Positions 52,463 through 60,167 of a stretch of DNA of 64,000 nt are shown piece after piece; positions within the stretch are counted from its first letter, which is position 1, and each line of letters begins with the position of its first letter. A program made the position numbers and the translations under genes. The DNA is from Actinocatenispora comari. Its GTDB lineage: Bacteria > Actinomycetota > Actinomycetes > Mycobacteriales > Micromonosporaceae. Below the pieces are notes generated by a model. It had not been told where the DNA came from, searched no databases, and was given only the letters and a program-made list of their open reading frames with translations. The stretch is taken from the NCBI RefSeq assembly GCF_017312725.1, contig NZ_BOPO01000053.1, positions 148,268 through 212,267 of the forward strand, written 5' to 3'.

Positions 52463-52502
52463 CGTTGACCGGATAGAGAGAGCGTTGACCGGATAGAGAG
52501 AG
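52463..52502 (+). repeat. Perfect 20-bp tandem duplication at a translation start
   Basis: CGTTGACCGGATAGAGAGAG occurs twice in a row (52463-52482, 52483-52502), ending 2 bp before an ATG. Each unit carries a purine-rich AGAGAG that could act as the ribosome-binding site, and TTGACC that resembles a -35 box. Confidence 0.85.
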
Positions 52503-52504
52503 CC

Positions 52505-52750
52505 ATGACGACGAACTCTGCGCCGCACGTCGACACACCGACGGAGAAGAACTACCGCAACGCGCTCGCCGGGGCGATGCTGAGCGCCCTGCTCGGTGCC
52601 GCCATCGGCTGGATCATCGCCTTCGCCGTGTTCGCCCTCGTCCTCGACGACGTCTCCACGTCGTCCTGGCCGGCGGCCTGCGCGGTGCTCGCCGGCGCCG
52701 GCGCGTACATCGGGAAGTGGCTCAGCCTCAAGCTGTCCAAGCGCATCTGA
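52505..52750 (+). CDS. Small two-helix membrane protein
   Basis: 81 residues. Polar N-terminus, a first membrane helix (ALAGAMLSALLGAAIGWIIAFAVFALVL), a short acidic loop, a second helix (ACAVLAGAGAYIGKWL) and a basic end (SKRI). Function unknown. Start ATG follows the duplicated 20-bp element. Confidence 0.65.
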   Translation: MTTNSAPHVDTPTEKNYRNALAGAMLSALLGAAIGWIIAFAVFALVLDDVSTSSWPAACAVLAGAGAYIGKWLSLKLSKRI

Positions 52751-52995
52751 CGCCGACCGGCGAGGCGGGCGCGGAGCGGGCGCCGGCCACGTCGTGTCCG
52801 GCACCCCGCGCGGGCGGTCCGGGCCGTCGCCGACCCGCCAGGCCCGTGCGACGGCCCGGGGCCCGCCGCACCTCGCTCGGGGTCCGGGCCGGGCGCGCCG
52901 AACCCCCGACCGGCCCCGGGGCCCGGCCCGCCGCGCCGAACCCCGACCGTGGTCCCGGGGCGGGGCCCACCGCGCTCGTCGTGTTTGCTGGTCGG

Positions 52996-53442
52996 GTGAC
53001 CGACCTTCGCAGCCTTGCCGTGGGCGACGACGCCACGATCCGGAACTGGCGCTTCGTGCACAACCTGATCATTCCCGGCGATCCGCTCTCGCTCGACGAC
53101 GTCCGGGACCGTGTCGGCCGCAACCGGATGGAGGTCGCGTACCTCGGCGAGACGCTCGTCGGCTGCACCACGGTGCGGCCGCCGACCGCCGACAACGGCG
53201 CCACCGCCACCGTCATCGCCCGGGTACTGCCGGAGTTCCGTCGCCGCGGCCTCGGCACCCGGCTGTACGAGCGGGCCCTGGCCCAGGCCCGCGAGCTGGG
53301 CGCCCAGACGATCGAGACCGTGGTACTCGCGTCGAACCCGGACGGGTTGCGGTTCGCCGAGCGGCACGGCTTCGTCGAGACCGACCGGTACCTGCTGCGG
53401 GAGGGCGACACCGCGCCCTGGATCGACCTCCGCCTGACCTGA
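52996..53442 (+). CDS. GNAT-family N-acetyltransferase
   Basis: 148 residues. Acetyl-CoA motif VIARVLPEFRRRGLGTRLYERAL, followed by LGAQTIETVVLASNPDGLRFAERHGFVE. GTG 52996 is chosen because the fold begins there (VTDLRSLAVGDDATIRNW); the upstream frame is Pro/Arg-rich. Stands alone; substrate unknown. Confidence 0.8.
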   Translation: MTDLRSLAVGDDATIRNWRFVHNLIIPGDPLSLDDVRDRVGRNRMEVAYLGETLVGCTTVRPPTADNGATATVIARVLPEFRRRGLGTRLYERALAQARELGAQTIETVVLASNPDGLRFAERHGFVETDRYLLREGDTAPWIDLRLT

Positions 53443-53489
53443 CCCGGCCGCGCGCCGCCTCACCCCGGCGGCCCACGGCGTCGGCACCG

Positions 53490-54932
53490 TCAGGACGGGA
53501 GCCAGACGACGAAGCGGGCGCCGGTAGGGTGCACCGGCTCGACCCGGACGTTACCGGCGTGCAGCGCGACCGCCTGCGCGACGATCGCCAGGCCGAGCCC
53601 GGAGCCGGGCACCGAGCGGGCGGTGGGCGCCCGGTGGAACCGTTCGAAGATGTGCGGGAGGTCCGCCTCGGCCACGCCCGGCCCCCGGTCGGCGACCGAC
53701 AGCTCGGCGCCCGGCGCGCCGTCGGCACCGGTCGCGGCCCGCAGCCGTACCGTGACGGGCGCGCCCGGCGGGCTCCACTTGACGGCGTTGTCGAGCAGGT
53801 TCGCCACCATCCGGGTCAGCGACGTGGCCCGGCCCGGTACCGACAGGTGCTGGTAGTCGGCGTCGACCGGCGTCCCGGCCGGCAGCCGCTGCACCGCGAG
53901 GTCCACCAGCTCGGCCAGGTCGACCGGCTCGACCAGCTCCGCGCCGTGGTCGTCGCGGGCCAGGTTGACCAGCTCGCCGACCAGCCGGGTCAGCTCGGTG
54001 GTCTGCGCGTCCAGGTCGGCGAGCAGCCGGCCGCGGTCGGCGTCGGACAGCTGCCGGTCGCGTTGCCGGTCGGCCCGGATCAGCAGCTGGATGTTGGTGC
54101 GCAGGCTGGTCAGCGGGGTACGCAGCTCGTGCCCGGCGTCCTCGACCAGCAGCCGCTGCGCCGCCCGGGACGAGCGCAGCGCCGCCAGCATGGTGTTGAA
54201 CGCGGCGGCCAGGCGGCCGACCTCGTCGCGGCCGGACGCGTCGAGACCGGCGTCGACGCTGGTGTCGAGGTCGGCGGTCGCGGTGACGTGCTCGACGGCC
54301 GCGGTGAGCCGGTCGACTGGCCGCAGTCCCGCGCGGGCGACCAGCGCACCGAGCGCCGCCGCGGCGGCCACCCCGATCGCCCCGACGACCAGGATCGCCA
54401 GGCCGACTCCGGTCATCGTCTCCCGCGCGCCGTGCAGCGACACCGCGACCTGCACGGCACCGCCACCGGCCGCCCGCCGGGTCAGCATCCGGTAGTCCGC
54501 GCCGTGCACCGGCACCTGCTCGAACGCCTCCCGCCCGTGCCCGGTGGCGATCCGGCGGGCCCGACCGGTCACCGGCAGCCCGGTCGCGCGGACGGGCCGC
54601 CCGGCGCCGTCCAGCACCTGTACCCGCGGGCTGAGGTCGTGGTCGTGATCGGGGTCGCCGCGCCCGTCGTCGTCGCCGTCCAGCACGCCGCGGTGGGCCC
54701 ACTCGCCCGGGGCCGCGGCCACGGTCTCGGCGTCCCGGCGCAGCGTCTGGTCCACCGAGGCCCGTACCTGGTGGCCGACCGCGACGAACGCCACCACCGA
54801 CACACCCACCACCGCCACCGCGACCGCCGCCGCCGCGATCGAGGTCAGCCGGGCCCGCAACGTCAGGCCGCGCCACCGCCGCGCCGCGCCCCGCCGTACC
54901 CCCGGCCGGCGGGCGGCCCCGGGGCGGTTCAC
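53490..54932 (-). CDS. Sensor histidine kinase, MprB-like
   Basis: 480 residues. Two membrane helices flank a periplasmic sensor of about 110 residues (acidic DGDDDGRGDPDHDHD stretch). HAMP (RPVDRLTAAVEHVTATADLD), H-box AGHELRTPLTSLRTN, N-box MVANLLDNAVKWS, and G-boxes DRGPGV and GSGLGLAIV. Start overlaps the regulator stop by 4 bp. Downstream partner of the OmpR-type regulator. Confidence 0.9.
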   Translation of the reverse strand: MNRPGAARRPGVRRGAARRWRGLTLRARLTSIAAAAVAVAVVGVSVVAFVAVGHQVRASVDQTLRRDAETVAAAPGEWAHRGVLDGDDDGRGDPDHDHDLSPRVQVLDGAGRPVRATGLPVTGRARRIATGHGREAFEQVPVHGADYRMLTRRAAGGGAVQVAVSLHGARETMTGVGLAILVVGAIGVAAAAALGALVARAGLRPVDRLTAAVEHVTATADLDTSVDAGLDASGRDEVGRLAAAFNTMLAALRSSRAAQRLLVEDAGHELRTPLTSLRTNIQLLIRADRQRDRQLSDADRGRLLADLDAQTTELTRLVGELVNLARDDHGAELVEPVDLAELVDLAVQRLPAGTPVDADYQHLSVPGRATSLTRMVANLLDNAVKWSPPGAPVTVRLRAATGADGAPGAELSVADRGPGVAEADLPHIFERFHRAPTARSVPGSGLGLAIVAQAVALHAGNVRVEPVHPTGARFVVWLPS

Positions 54933-55606
54933 AGCGGCGTTTCCCGCAGCACGTAACCGATCCCGCGCGCGGTGTGCAGCAGCCGTGGCTCGCCGCCGGC
55001 CTCCAGCTTGCGCCGCAGGTACCCGACGTACACGTCGAGGCTGTTGGAGGTCGGCGACACGTCACCACCCCAGATCGCCTGCACCACCGTCGAGCGGTAC
55101 AGCACCTGGCGCGGATGGCGCAGGAACATCTCCAGGATGGTGAACTCGGTGCGGGTCAGCCGGACGAGCCGGGCGCCGCGCCGCACCTCCCGGGTACCGG
55201 TGTCCAGCCGCAGGTCGCCGTAGCCGAGCACTTCCGGCGTGGCGGGCGTGGCGCGGCGCAGCAGCGCCCGGATCCGGGCCAGCAGTTCGGGCAGCGCGAA
55301 CGGCTTCGCCAGGTAGTCGTCGGCGCCCGCGTCGAGCCCGGCCACCCGGTCGCGCACCGCGTCGGCGGCGGTCAGCATCAGCACCGGCACCGGGTTGCCC
55401 GCGGCGCGCAGCGCCCGGCAGGCGTCGAGGCCGTCCATGCCGGGCATCCGCACGTCGAGCACGAGCAGCTCGACGTCGTGGCCGGCGAACAGCCGCAGCG
55501 CCGCGGCACCGTCGGCGGCGGTGGCCACCGCGTACCCCTCGAAGCGCAGCGCCCGGACCAGCGCGTCGCGGACCGCCGGCTCGTCGTCGGCCACCCCGAT
55601 GACCAC
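54929..55606 (-). CDS. OmpR-family response regulator, MprA-like
   Basis: 225 residues. Receiver with GVADDEPAV, acceptor Asp in LLVLDVRMPGMDG, Thr in MLTAAD and Lys in YLAKPF; OmpR-type winged helix (RLTRTEFTILEMFLRHPRQVLYRST; LDVYVGYLRRKLEA). GTG start. Translationally coupled to the kinase and 9 bp after a DUF2231 gene, giving one transcript. Confidence 0.9.
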   Translation of the reverse strand: MVIGVADDEPAVRDALVRALRFEGYAVATAADGAAALRLFAGHDVELLVLDVRMPGMDGLDACRALRAAGNPVPVLMLTAADAVRDRVAGLDAGADDYLAKPFALPELLARIRALLRRATPATPEVLGYGDLRLDTGTREVRRGARLVRLTRTEFTILEMFLRHPRQVLYRSTVVQAIWGGDVSPTSNSLDVYVGYLRRKLEAGGEPRLLHTARGIGYVLRETPL

Positions 55607-55615
55607 GCCGAAAGC

Positions 55616-56167
55616 CTAGTCGTCGCCGTGCCGGTGCGGCGCCGCCTGCTGCGCGAACCGACCCTGCCACGCCGCGCGCGCCCCGGAATCGCCGATCCGG
55701 TAGGTCTGCGTCACGCTGCCCGCGGCCAGCACGACGGTGAGCACGATCAGCACGACCCGCAGCAGCGTGCCACCACCGGTGCTCGTACCACTGGTGCTCG
55801 TGCTGCCGTCGGTGCTCGTGCTGCGGTCGGCGAGCGGGGAGGTGGGGATCCGGTGCACCAGCCAGATCGCCGCGCACACCAGGAACAGCCCGCCGACCCA
55901 GGGGAGCAGGCCGTCGCCGAGCCGGGTGTGCGCCCGCAGCGCGGTGGTCGGCGTCACCCGGCGCTCCAGCCACTCGCCGGCCTGGGTGGTCAGCGGTACC
56001 GCCACCAGCGCGACCAGCGCCAGGATCGGCAGCAGCACCCCGATCCGCCTCCGCAGCGCCGGCCACACCGCACACAGCACCGCGGCCAGTGCCGCCAGCG
56101 GCACCAGCACCACGACCACGTGGATGAGCAGCACGTGGGCCGGCAATCCGGCGATCTCCCCGAACAC
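55616..56167 (-). CDS. DUF2231-like membrane protein
   Basis: 183 residues. Four hydrophobic segments; the start FGEIAGLPAHVLLIHVVVVLVPLAALAAVL is the DUF2231 signature with paired His that could bind heme. A Ser/Thr-rich loop (STSTDGSTSTSGTST) precedes the last helix, and the tail is HRHGDD. GTG 56167 has GGAGGGA 6 nt upstream; the earlier ATG lacks one. First gene of an operon with the two-component system. Confidence 0.75.
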   Translation of the reverse strand: MFGEIAGLPAHVLLIHVVVVLVPLAALAAVLCAVWPALRRRIGVLLPILALVALVAVPLTTQAGEWLERRVTPTTALRAHTRLGDGLLPWVGGLFLVCAAIWLVHRIPTSPLADRSTSTDGSTSTSGTSTGGGTLLRVVLIVLTVVLAAGSVTQTYRIGDSGARAAWQGRFAQQAAPHRHGDD

Positions 56168-56272
56168 GACGTCTCCCTCCGACTCGCGGCAGCTGGCCCG
56201 GGCATCCTCGCCGGCCATCATGAGAACACGATGAGACGCCCGGTTCGCCCCCGCTTGTTACCCTGCGGAGCC

Positions 56273-56764
56273 ATGGCCGGGCTGCGCGAACCCGCGCGAG
56301 CGTCGCGCGCCAAGCGGGCGGTGTGCACCGTCCTGGGCGCGGTGTTCGGGCTGCTCGTGCTGCTCTTCGGGGTCGGCATGGCGGGCGCGGGCGCGCAGCG
56401 CATCCAGGAGCGTCACCAGCTCGACGACGGCCACCCGGCCCGGGCCACCGCGGTGGTCACCCAGGCGCACCTGCGCGCCGGCAGCAGCGAGCAGGACCAG
56501 ATCCGGGTCGCGTTCCGCACCGCCGCCGGCTCCCGGGTGGAGACCACGGTCGGCATCCGCGTGCAGGACGAGTACCGGGACGGGCAGCGGGTCGCGGTGC
56601 AGTACCTGGCCGCTGACCCGACGGTGGTCCGGCTCGCCGGCCACCGCGACTCACTGGCCGAGGCGTACCGCGACCTCGCGATCGGTGGCGGGGTGCTGGT
56701 GGTGCTGGCGGTGACCGTGGTGTCCCGGGTGCTGACCCGCCGGCGCGCCGGCCGCGACTCCTGA
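56273..56764 (+). CDS. DUF3592-type membrane protein
   Basis: 163 residues. Membrane helix (VLGAVFGLLVLLFGVGMAGAG), an extracytoplasmic beta domain (RATAVVTQAHLR; VAFRTAAGSRVETTVGI; YRDGQRVAVQYLAADPTVVRL) and a C-terminal helix with a basic tail. Known members have no defined role. ATG 56273 with GCGGAG upstream. Divergent from the DUF2231 operon; its 3' end overlaps the next gene antisense. Confidence 0.72.
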   Translation: MAGLREPARASRAKRAVCTVLGAVFGLLVLLFGVGMAGAGAQRIQERHQLDDGHPARATAVVTQAHLRAGSSEQDQIRVAFRTAAGSRVETTVGIRVQDEYRDGQRVAVQYLAADPTVVRLAGHRDSLAEAYRDLAIGGGVLVVLAVTVVSRVLTRRRAGRDS

Positions 56765-57007
56765 CCGGGCGAGCGTCCGGGGCAGCGGTCGCCGGCCAGC
56801 CGGCCGCAGCGTGCCGCACACCGCCCGCTCCCGTACCGGCGTCGGATCCGCCGGCGGCCTCGGGTGCGGTCGGTGTTCCTCGCACAGGCACTGCGGTGAC
56901 CGGAGGTCCGGCACCTCGCAGCACCGGTCCTCGGGCGAGTTGTGCCAGCACACGCCGTCGAAGTGGTCGGGTTCCGGGTGCTGGCACGTGCCGCAGACGA
57001 TCGCCAT
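56651..57007 (-). CDS. Cys-rich putative zinc-binding small protein
   Basis: 118 residues. The first 45 residues have eight Cys and several His in CGTCQHPEPDHFDGVCWH, DRCCEV and PQCLCEEH, suggesting a zinc ribbon or treble-clef. The C-terminal part is Arg/Pro-rich and overlaps the DUF3592 gene antisense by over 100 bp, so the true end could be earlier or the tail disordered. ATG 57007 is 5 nt after AAGGAG. No family named with confidence. Confidence 0.55.
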   Translation of the reverse strand: MAIVCGTCQHPEPDHFDGVCWHNSPEDRCCEVPDLRSPQCLCEEHRPHPRPPADPTPVRERAVCGTLRPAGRRPLPRTLARSGVAAGAPAGQHPGHHGHRQHHQHPATDREVAVRLGQ

Positions 57008-57073
57008 CATGGCTCCTTGGAGACGGCTCGGAATCGGTGCGCCGGCGGGGGCCTCGTCGCCCGGGCCGGTCGG

Positions 57074-58237
57074 TCACTGGTGGCTGCGGGTCGGTGGCCG
57101 GCGCGCCGACAGCCCGCCGGTGCCGCGCGGCCGGAGCCACCGCTGCCGGTCCGGTACGTGCACCCGGGTGACCGGTCGCCGGTCGAGCAGGCCGACGATG
57201 GTGGCGGCGGGGTCGGGCGCGGACCGGGTGTCGTGCCGGCGGTCCGGCCGGCCCAGCGCGGCCCGCAGCGCGCCGTCCAACTGCTCGACGTCGCGTACCC
57301 AGGGGATGATCCCGGCGCGTTCGAGGGTGGCGGCGTTGGCGCGGCCGTGGCCGGCCAGCGGCCGGTAGGTGATCGTCGGGAGGCCGGTGGCGAGCGCCTC
57401 CAGGCTGGTCAGCCCGCCCGCGTTGTGGATGACCACGTCCACCGCGCGCATCAGGGTGGGCATCTCGTCGGTCCAGCCCAGCGGTACCGGGCCGGGGACG
57501 GCGGTCAGCCGCTGGTGCAGCGTGCGGTACCGGCCGCAGGCCACGACGGGGGTGGCCAGGCCGGTGGCCAGCACGTCGGTCGCGGTGCGTTCGGGCCGGC
57601 CGAGGCCGAGCGAGCCGGCGACGATCAGCGCCAGCGGGCCGGTCGGCGGCAGCCGGAACCTGCGCCGGGCGGTACGGACCTCGTCGGTCCCGGCGGCCGG
57701 CCGGAAACCGGGCGCCACCGCCGGCGCCACCAGCCGTACGGTGCGGGCGCCGAGCCGGCGCGCCTGAGCCGCGGTGGCGGCGTGTACCGCGAGGGTCGCA
57801 TCGACGCCGTCGGCGATCCAGGTGCGGTGCACGTACGGGTCGGTCAGGTAGGTGATCACCGGCACGGCGAGCTGCCCCGACCGGCGCAGCCGTCCCAACG
57901 CCTGGCTGGCCAGCGGGTACGTGGAGATCACCGCCACGGTGTCCGGGCGCACGGCGGCGAGGATCCGGCGGTCCCCGGTACGGGTGGCCCGGGCGGCGGC
58001 CGCGGCCGGCAGGGCGCGGTCGAACGTGGACGCGGTGGCGTGCCACAGCCACGGCGCGCTCTGCACCTGCCGCTGGTACCCGTGCGACAGCAGCGCCCCG
58101 AACGGGCGTGGCAGCAGCTCGACCAGGTCGTGCGTGTCGACCCGGTAGCCGGCCGCGGTCAGCCGGCGGCCCAGCTCGGCCGCGGCGCCGTCGTGCCCGG
58201 CACCGACGCTCGCCGAGACGATCGCGATGTGGCTCAT
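57074..58237 (-). CDS. MGDG-synthase-like glycosyltransferase
   Basis: 387 residues. N-terminal signature IAIVSASVGAGHDGAAAELGRRL of the monogalactosyldiacylglycerol synthase/UGT group, and the GT-B donor-site segment VVIHNAGGLTSLEALATGLPTITY. TYLTDPYVHRTW and GYQRQVQSAPWLWH fit lipid-acceptor enzymes. Probably transfers a sugar to diacylglycerol or another lipid at the membrane. ATG 58237 with AAGAGGG upstream. The 290-bp region upstream of it holds nothing I can call. Confidence 0.82.
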   Translation of the reverse strand: MSHIAIVSASVGAGHDGAAAELGRRLTAAGYRVDTHDLVELLPRPFGALLSHGYQRQVQSAPWLWHATASTFDRALPAAAAARATRTGDRRILAAVRPDTVAVISTYPLASQALGRLRRSGQLAVPVITYLTDPYVHRTWIADGVDATLAVHAATAAQARRLGARTVRLVAPAVAPGFRPAAGTDEVRTARRRFRLPPTGPLALIVAGSLGLGRPERTATDVLATGLATPVVACGRYRTLHQRLTAVPGPVPLGWTDEMPTLMRAVDVVIHNAGGLTSLEALATGLPTITYRPLAGHGRANAATLERAGIIPWVRDVEQLDGALRAALGRPDRRHDTRSAPDPAATIVGLLDRRPVTRVHVPDRQRWLRPRGTGGLSARRPPTRSHQ

Positions 58238-58530
58238 CGGGGCGTGCCCTCTTCCCGGCCGTGGTGGCCGCCGTCCGGGTGGGGCCGCCGGCCCGGCACC
58301 GCGGTCGCCGTTGCCCGCGCCGGCGACGCCGGTGGGCAGGACGCTGCCCAGTACATCCGACCGTGCCCGACGTGCGGGTGACGAACACGTGACCGCGACA
58401 TGCCGGCTACCGCACAACTGCGCCATCCCGCCCGCCGCGCCGTCGAGGGTCGTGCCGGGCGATCGCCTCCCGATGCCGGCTCCGCGGTGACAGCGGCCGG
58501 AGCGCCGGGCGAGGCGACGCGGTCGTCCGG

Positions 58531-59154
58531 TCAGGCCGGGGGTGGGGTGCGCAGGCCGCGCAGCAGCAGGTCGATCAGGCGGCGCGGCTGGTACCGGTCG
58601 TCGGCGCCGATGCACAGGTTGCCGATGCCGCGCAGCAGCTCGTACGGCGCGAGGTCGGTGTCGATCTCGCCGGCCGCGGCGCAGGCGTCGAGCAGCTGCC
58701 GGCAGACCGGCACCAGCCGGTCGACGAAGTACCCGTGCAGGGCGGCGAACCCGCTGCTGTCCGGCTGCATCGTGGTGGCCAGGCCGTGCTTGGTGACGAG
58801 GAAGTCGACGAACCCGTCGAGCCACGCGCGCAGCGCGGCGAACGGGGAGTCGGCGGCGGCCAGCAGCCGCGGCCCGGCCTCGGCGCACTCCTCGACCTGG
58901 TGCCGGAACACGGCGACGACCAGGTCGGCGCGGGTGGGGAAGTGCCGGTAGATGGTGCCCAGCCCGACACCGGCCCGGGCGGCGATCTGCCGGATCGGCG
59001 CGTCGACGCCGGCCTCGACGAACACCTCGGCGGCGGCGGCGAGCAGCGCCTGCTGGTTGCGGACCGCGTCGGCCCGCCGGCCGCGGGTCCTGCCGGTGTC
59101 GCCCGCTGCGGGCACGGCCGCCTCCTCGGTGCCGATCCGGAGCAACGCCCCCAC
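58531..59154 (-). CDS. TetR-family transcriptional regulator
   Basis: 207 residues. HTH LLAAAAEVFVEAGVDAPIRQIAARAGVGLGTIYRHFPTRADLV, then a helical domain of the SbtR-like group (LRAWLDGFVDFLVTKHGLATTM; ELLRGIGNLCIGADDRY). GTG 59154 start; GATAAC lies close upstream and the gap carries repeated TAACCGG, a possible operator. Followed on the minus strand by the glycosyltransferase after 290 bp. Confidence 0.85.
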   Translation of the reverse strand: MGALLRIGTEEAAVPAAGDTGRTRGRRADAVRNQQALLAAAAEVFVEAGVDAPIRQIAARAGVGLGTIYRHFPTRADLVVAVFRHQVEECAEAGPRLLAAADSPFAALRAWLDGFVDFLVTKHGLATTMQPDSSGFAALHGYFVDRLVPVCRQLLDACAAAGEIDTDLAPYELLRGIGNLCIGADDRYQPRRLIDLLLRGLRTPPPA

Positions 59155-59229
59155 CCGGTTATCAGGAACGTTGATCCGGTTAGCTTAGCAGCGGCAACCG
59201 CGGTCACGGATCGTGTCGGAACGTGAAGA

Positions 59230-59254
59230 GGCCCCGCCGGTGACCGGCGGGGCC
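59230..59254. terminator. 11-bp GC hairpin with 3-nt loop
   Basis: GGCCCCGCCGG (59230-59240), TGA, CCGGCGGGGCC (59244-59254). On the minus strand it is followed by TCTTC, a weak pyrimidine run. It is the 5' flank of the candidate 6C RNA on the plus strand, or its terminator if the RNA is minus. Confidence 0.55.
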
Positions 59255-59268
59255 CGTGGAAGTCTCGG

Positions 59269-59351
59269 GTCGAGCAGAACCCCCCGATACCGCTCGACGA
59301 CTCCCCCCACTGCGCGGCTGTCCTACGCCCCCCAGCGGATGACCGCCGCGC
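59269..59351 (+). ncRNA. Candidate 6C RNA
   Basis: Two hairpins with C-run loops: GTCGAGC (59269-59275) with GCTCGAC (59292-59298), loop holding CCCCCC; and GCGCGGC (59312-59318) with GCCGCGC (59345-59351), loop holding CCCCCC. A third CCCCCC lies between them. An inner G-U wobble pair (GUCC with GGAU) favours the plus strand. This fits the actinobacterial 6C RNA. The 3' terminator expected downstream is not obvious, so strand and ends are uncertain. Confidence 0.5.
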
Positions 59352-59521
59352 TGAGCAGAAACCTACCTGCCGACCGGGGACAGTGGCCAACCCGGGGGCG
59401 CGAGTGTGATCGAAGTCCACACGATCGGCTGACCCGTACGGTCCGTGTTCGGCCGACGACCGCCCCGGGCGGCGGCCCGGGCGCCGGGAATGCCGGCCGG
59501 TCGGCGCGGGTTGGCACCGCC

Positions 59522-60109
59522 ATGCAGCCCGATCCGGTACTCCACCGCCTGCTCGCCGAGCGGCACAGCCCGATGCGGTTCCGCCTCGACCACGACGTCA
59601 CCGACGGTGACCTTCGGGTACTGCTGGAGGCCGCGCGGCGGGCGCCGTCGGCCGGCAACTCGCAACCGTGGGCGTTCCTCGTCGCCCGCCGCGGGGACGA
59701 CGCCCACCGCCGGCTGCTGCCGTACCTCGCCCGGAGCTCGTCGGCGTGGGCGCCGGAGGCCGGGCTGCTGGTGGTCAACCTGGCCCAGCGGTTCGTCGCG
59801 GACACCGACTTCGAGTACTCCGAGTTCGCGCACTACGACCTGGGCCAGGCCGTCGCGCACATGACCGTGCAGGCCGTCGCGCTCGGACTGCAGGCGCACC
59901 AGTTCCGCGCGTTCGACCGGGCCGCGGTCGAGGCCGAGTTCGCCGTTCCCGCGCATTGGGAGGCGACGTCGATGACGGCGATCGGGCGGGCCGACGACGA
60001 CGCCCCCGCGTACGGCACCGTCACCTCCAGCCGGGAGCGCCGGTCGATCGAGGACCTGTGCTGGCCCACGACGCCGGCCGCCGTCGCGGTACCGACCTCG
60101 GTGGCGTGA
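59522..60109 (+). CDS. Nitroreductase-family protein
   Basis: 195 residues. FMN-binding segments RHSPMRFRLDHDVTD, RRAPSAGNSQPWAFLVARR and the central DLGQAVAHMTVQAVALGLQAHQF; C-terminal ERRSIEDLCW. Reduces nitro or quinone compounds with NAD(P)H as an FMN homodimer. ATG 59522. Convergent with the Tat-exported protein. Confidence 0.82.
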   Translation: MQPDPVLHRLLAERHSPMRFRLDHDVTDGDLRVLLEAARRAPSAGNSQPWAFLVARRGDDAHRRLLPYLARSSSAWAPEAGLLVVNLAQRFVADTDFEYSEFAHYDLGQAVAHMTVQAVALGLQAHQFRAFDRAAVEAEFAVPAHWEATSMTAIGRADDDAPAYGTVTSSRERRSIEDLCWPTTPAAVAVPTSVA

Positions 60110-60167
60110 TGAGCCGGTCGAGCCGAGCCGGCCGGGGCACCCCCGCGGGTCCGGTACCCCGCCCGGC

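Noticed and set aside
58238..58530. A small gene between the glycosyltransferase and TetR
   Set aside because: Short frames exist on both strands but none has a ribosome-binding site, codon bias or motif.
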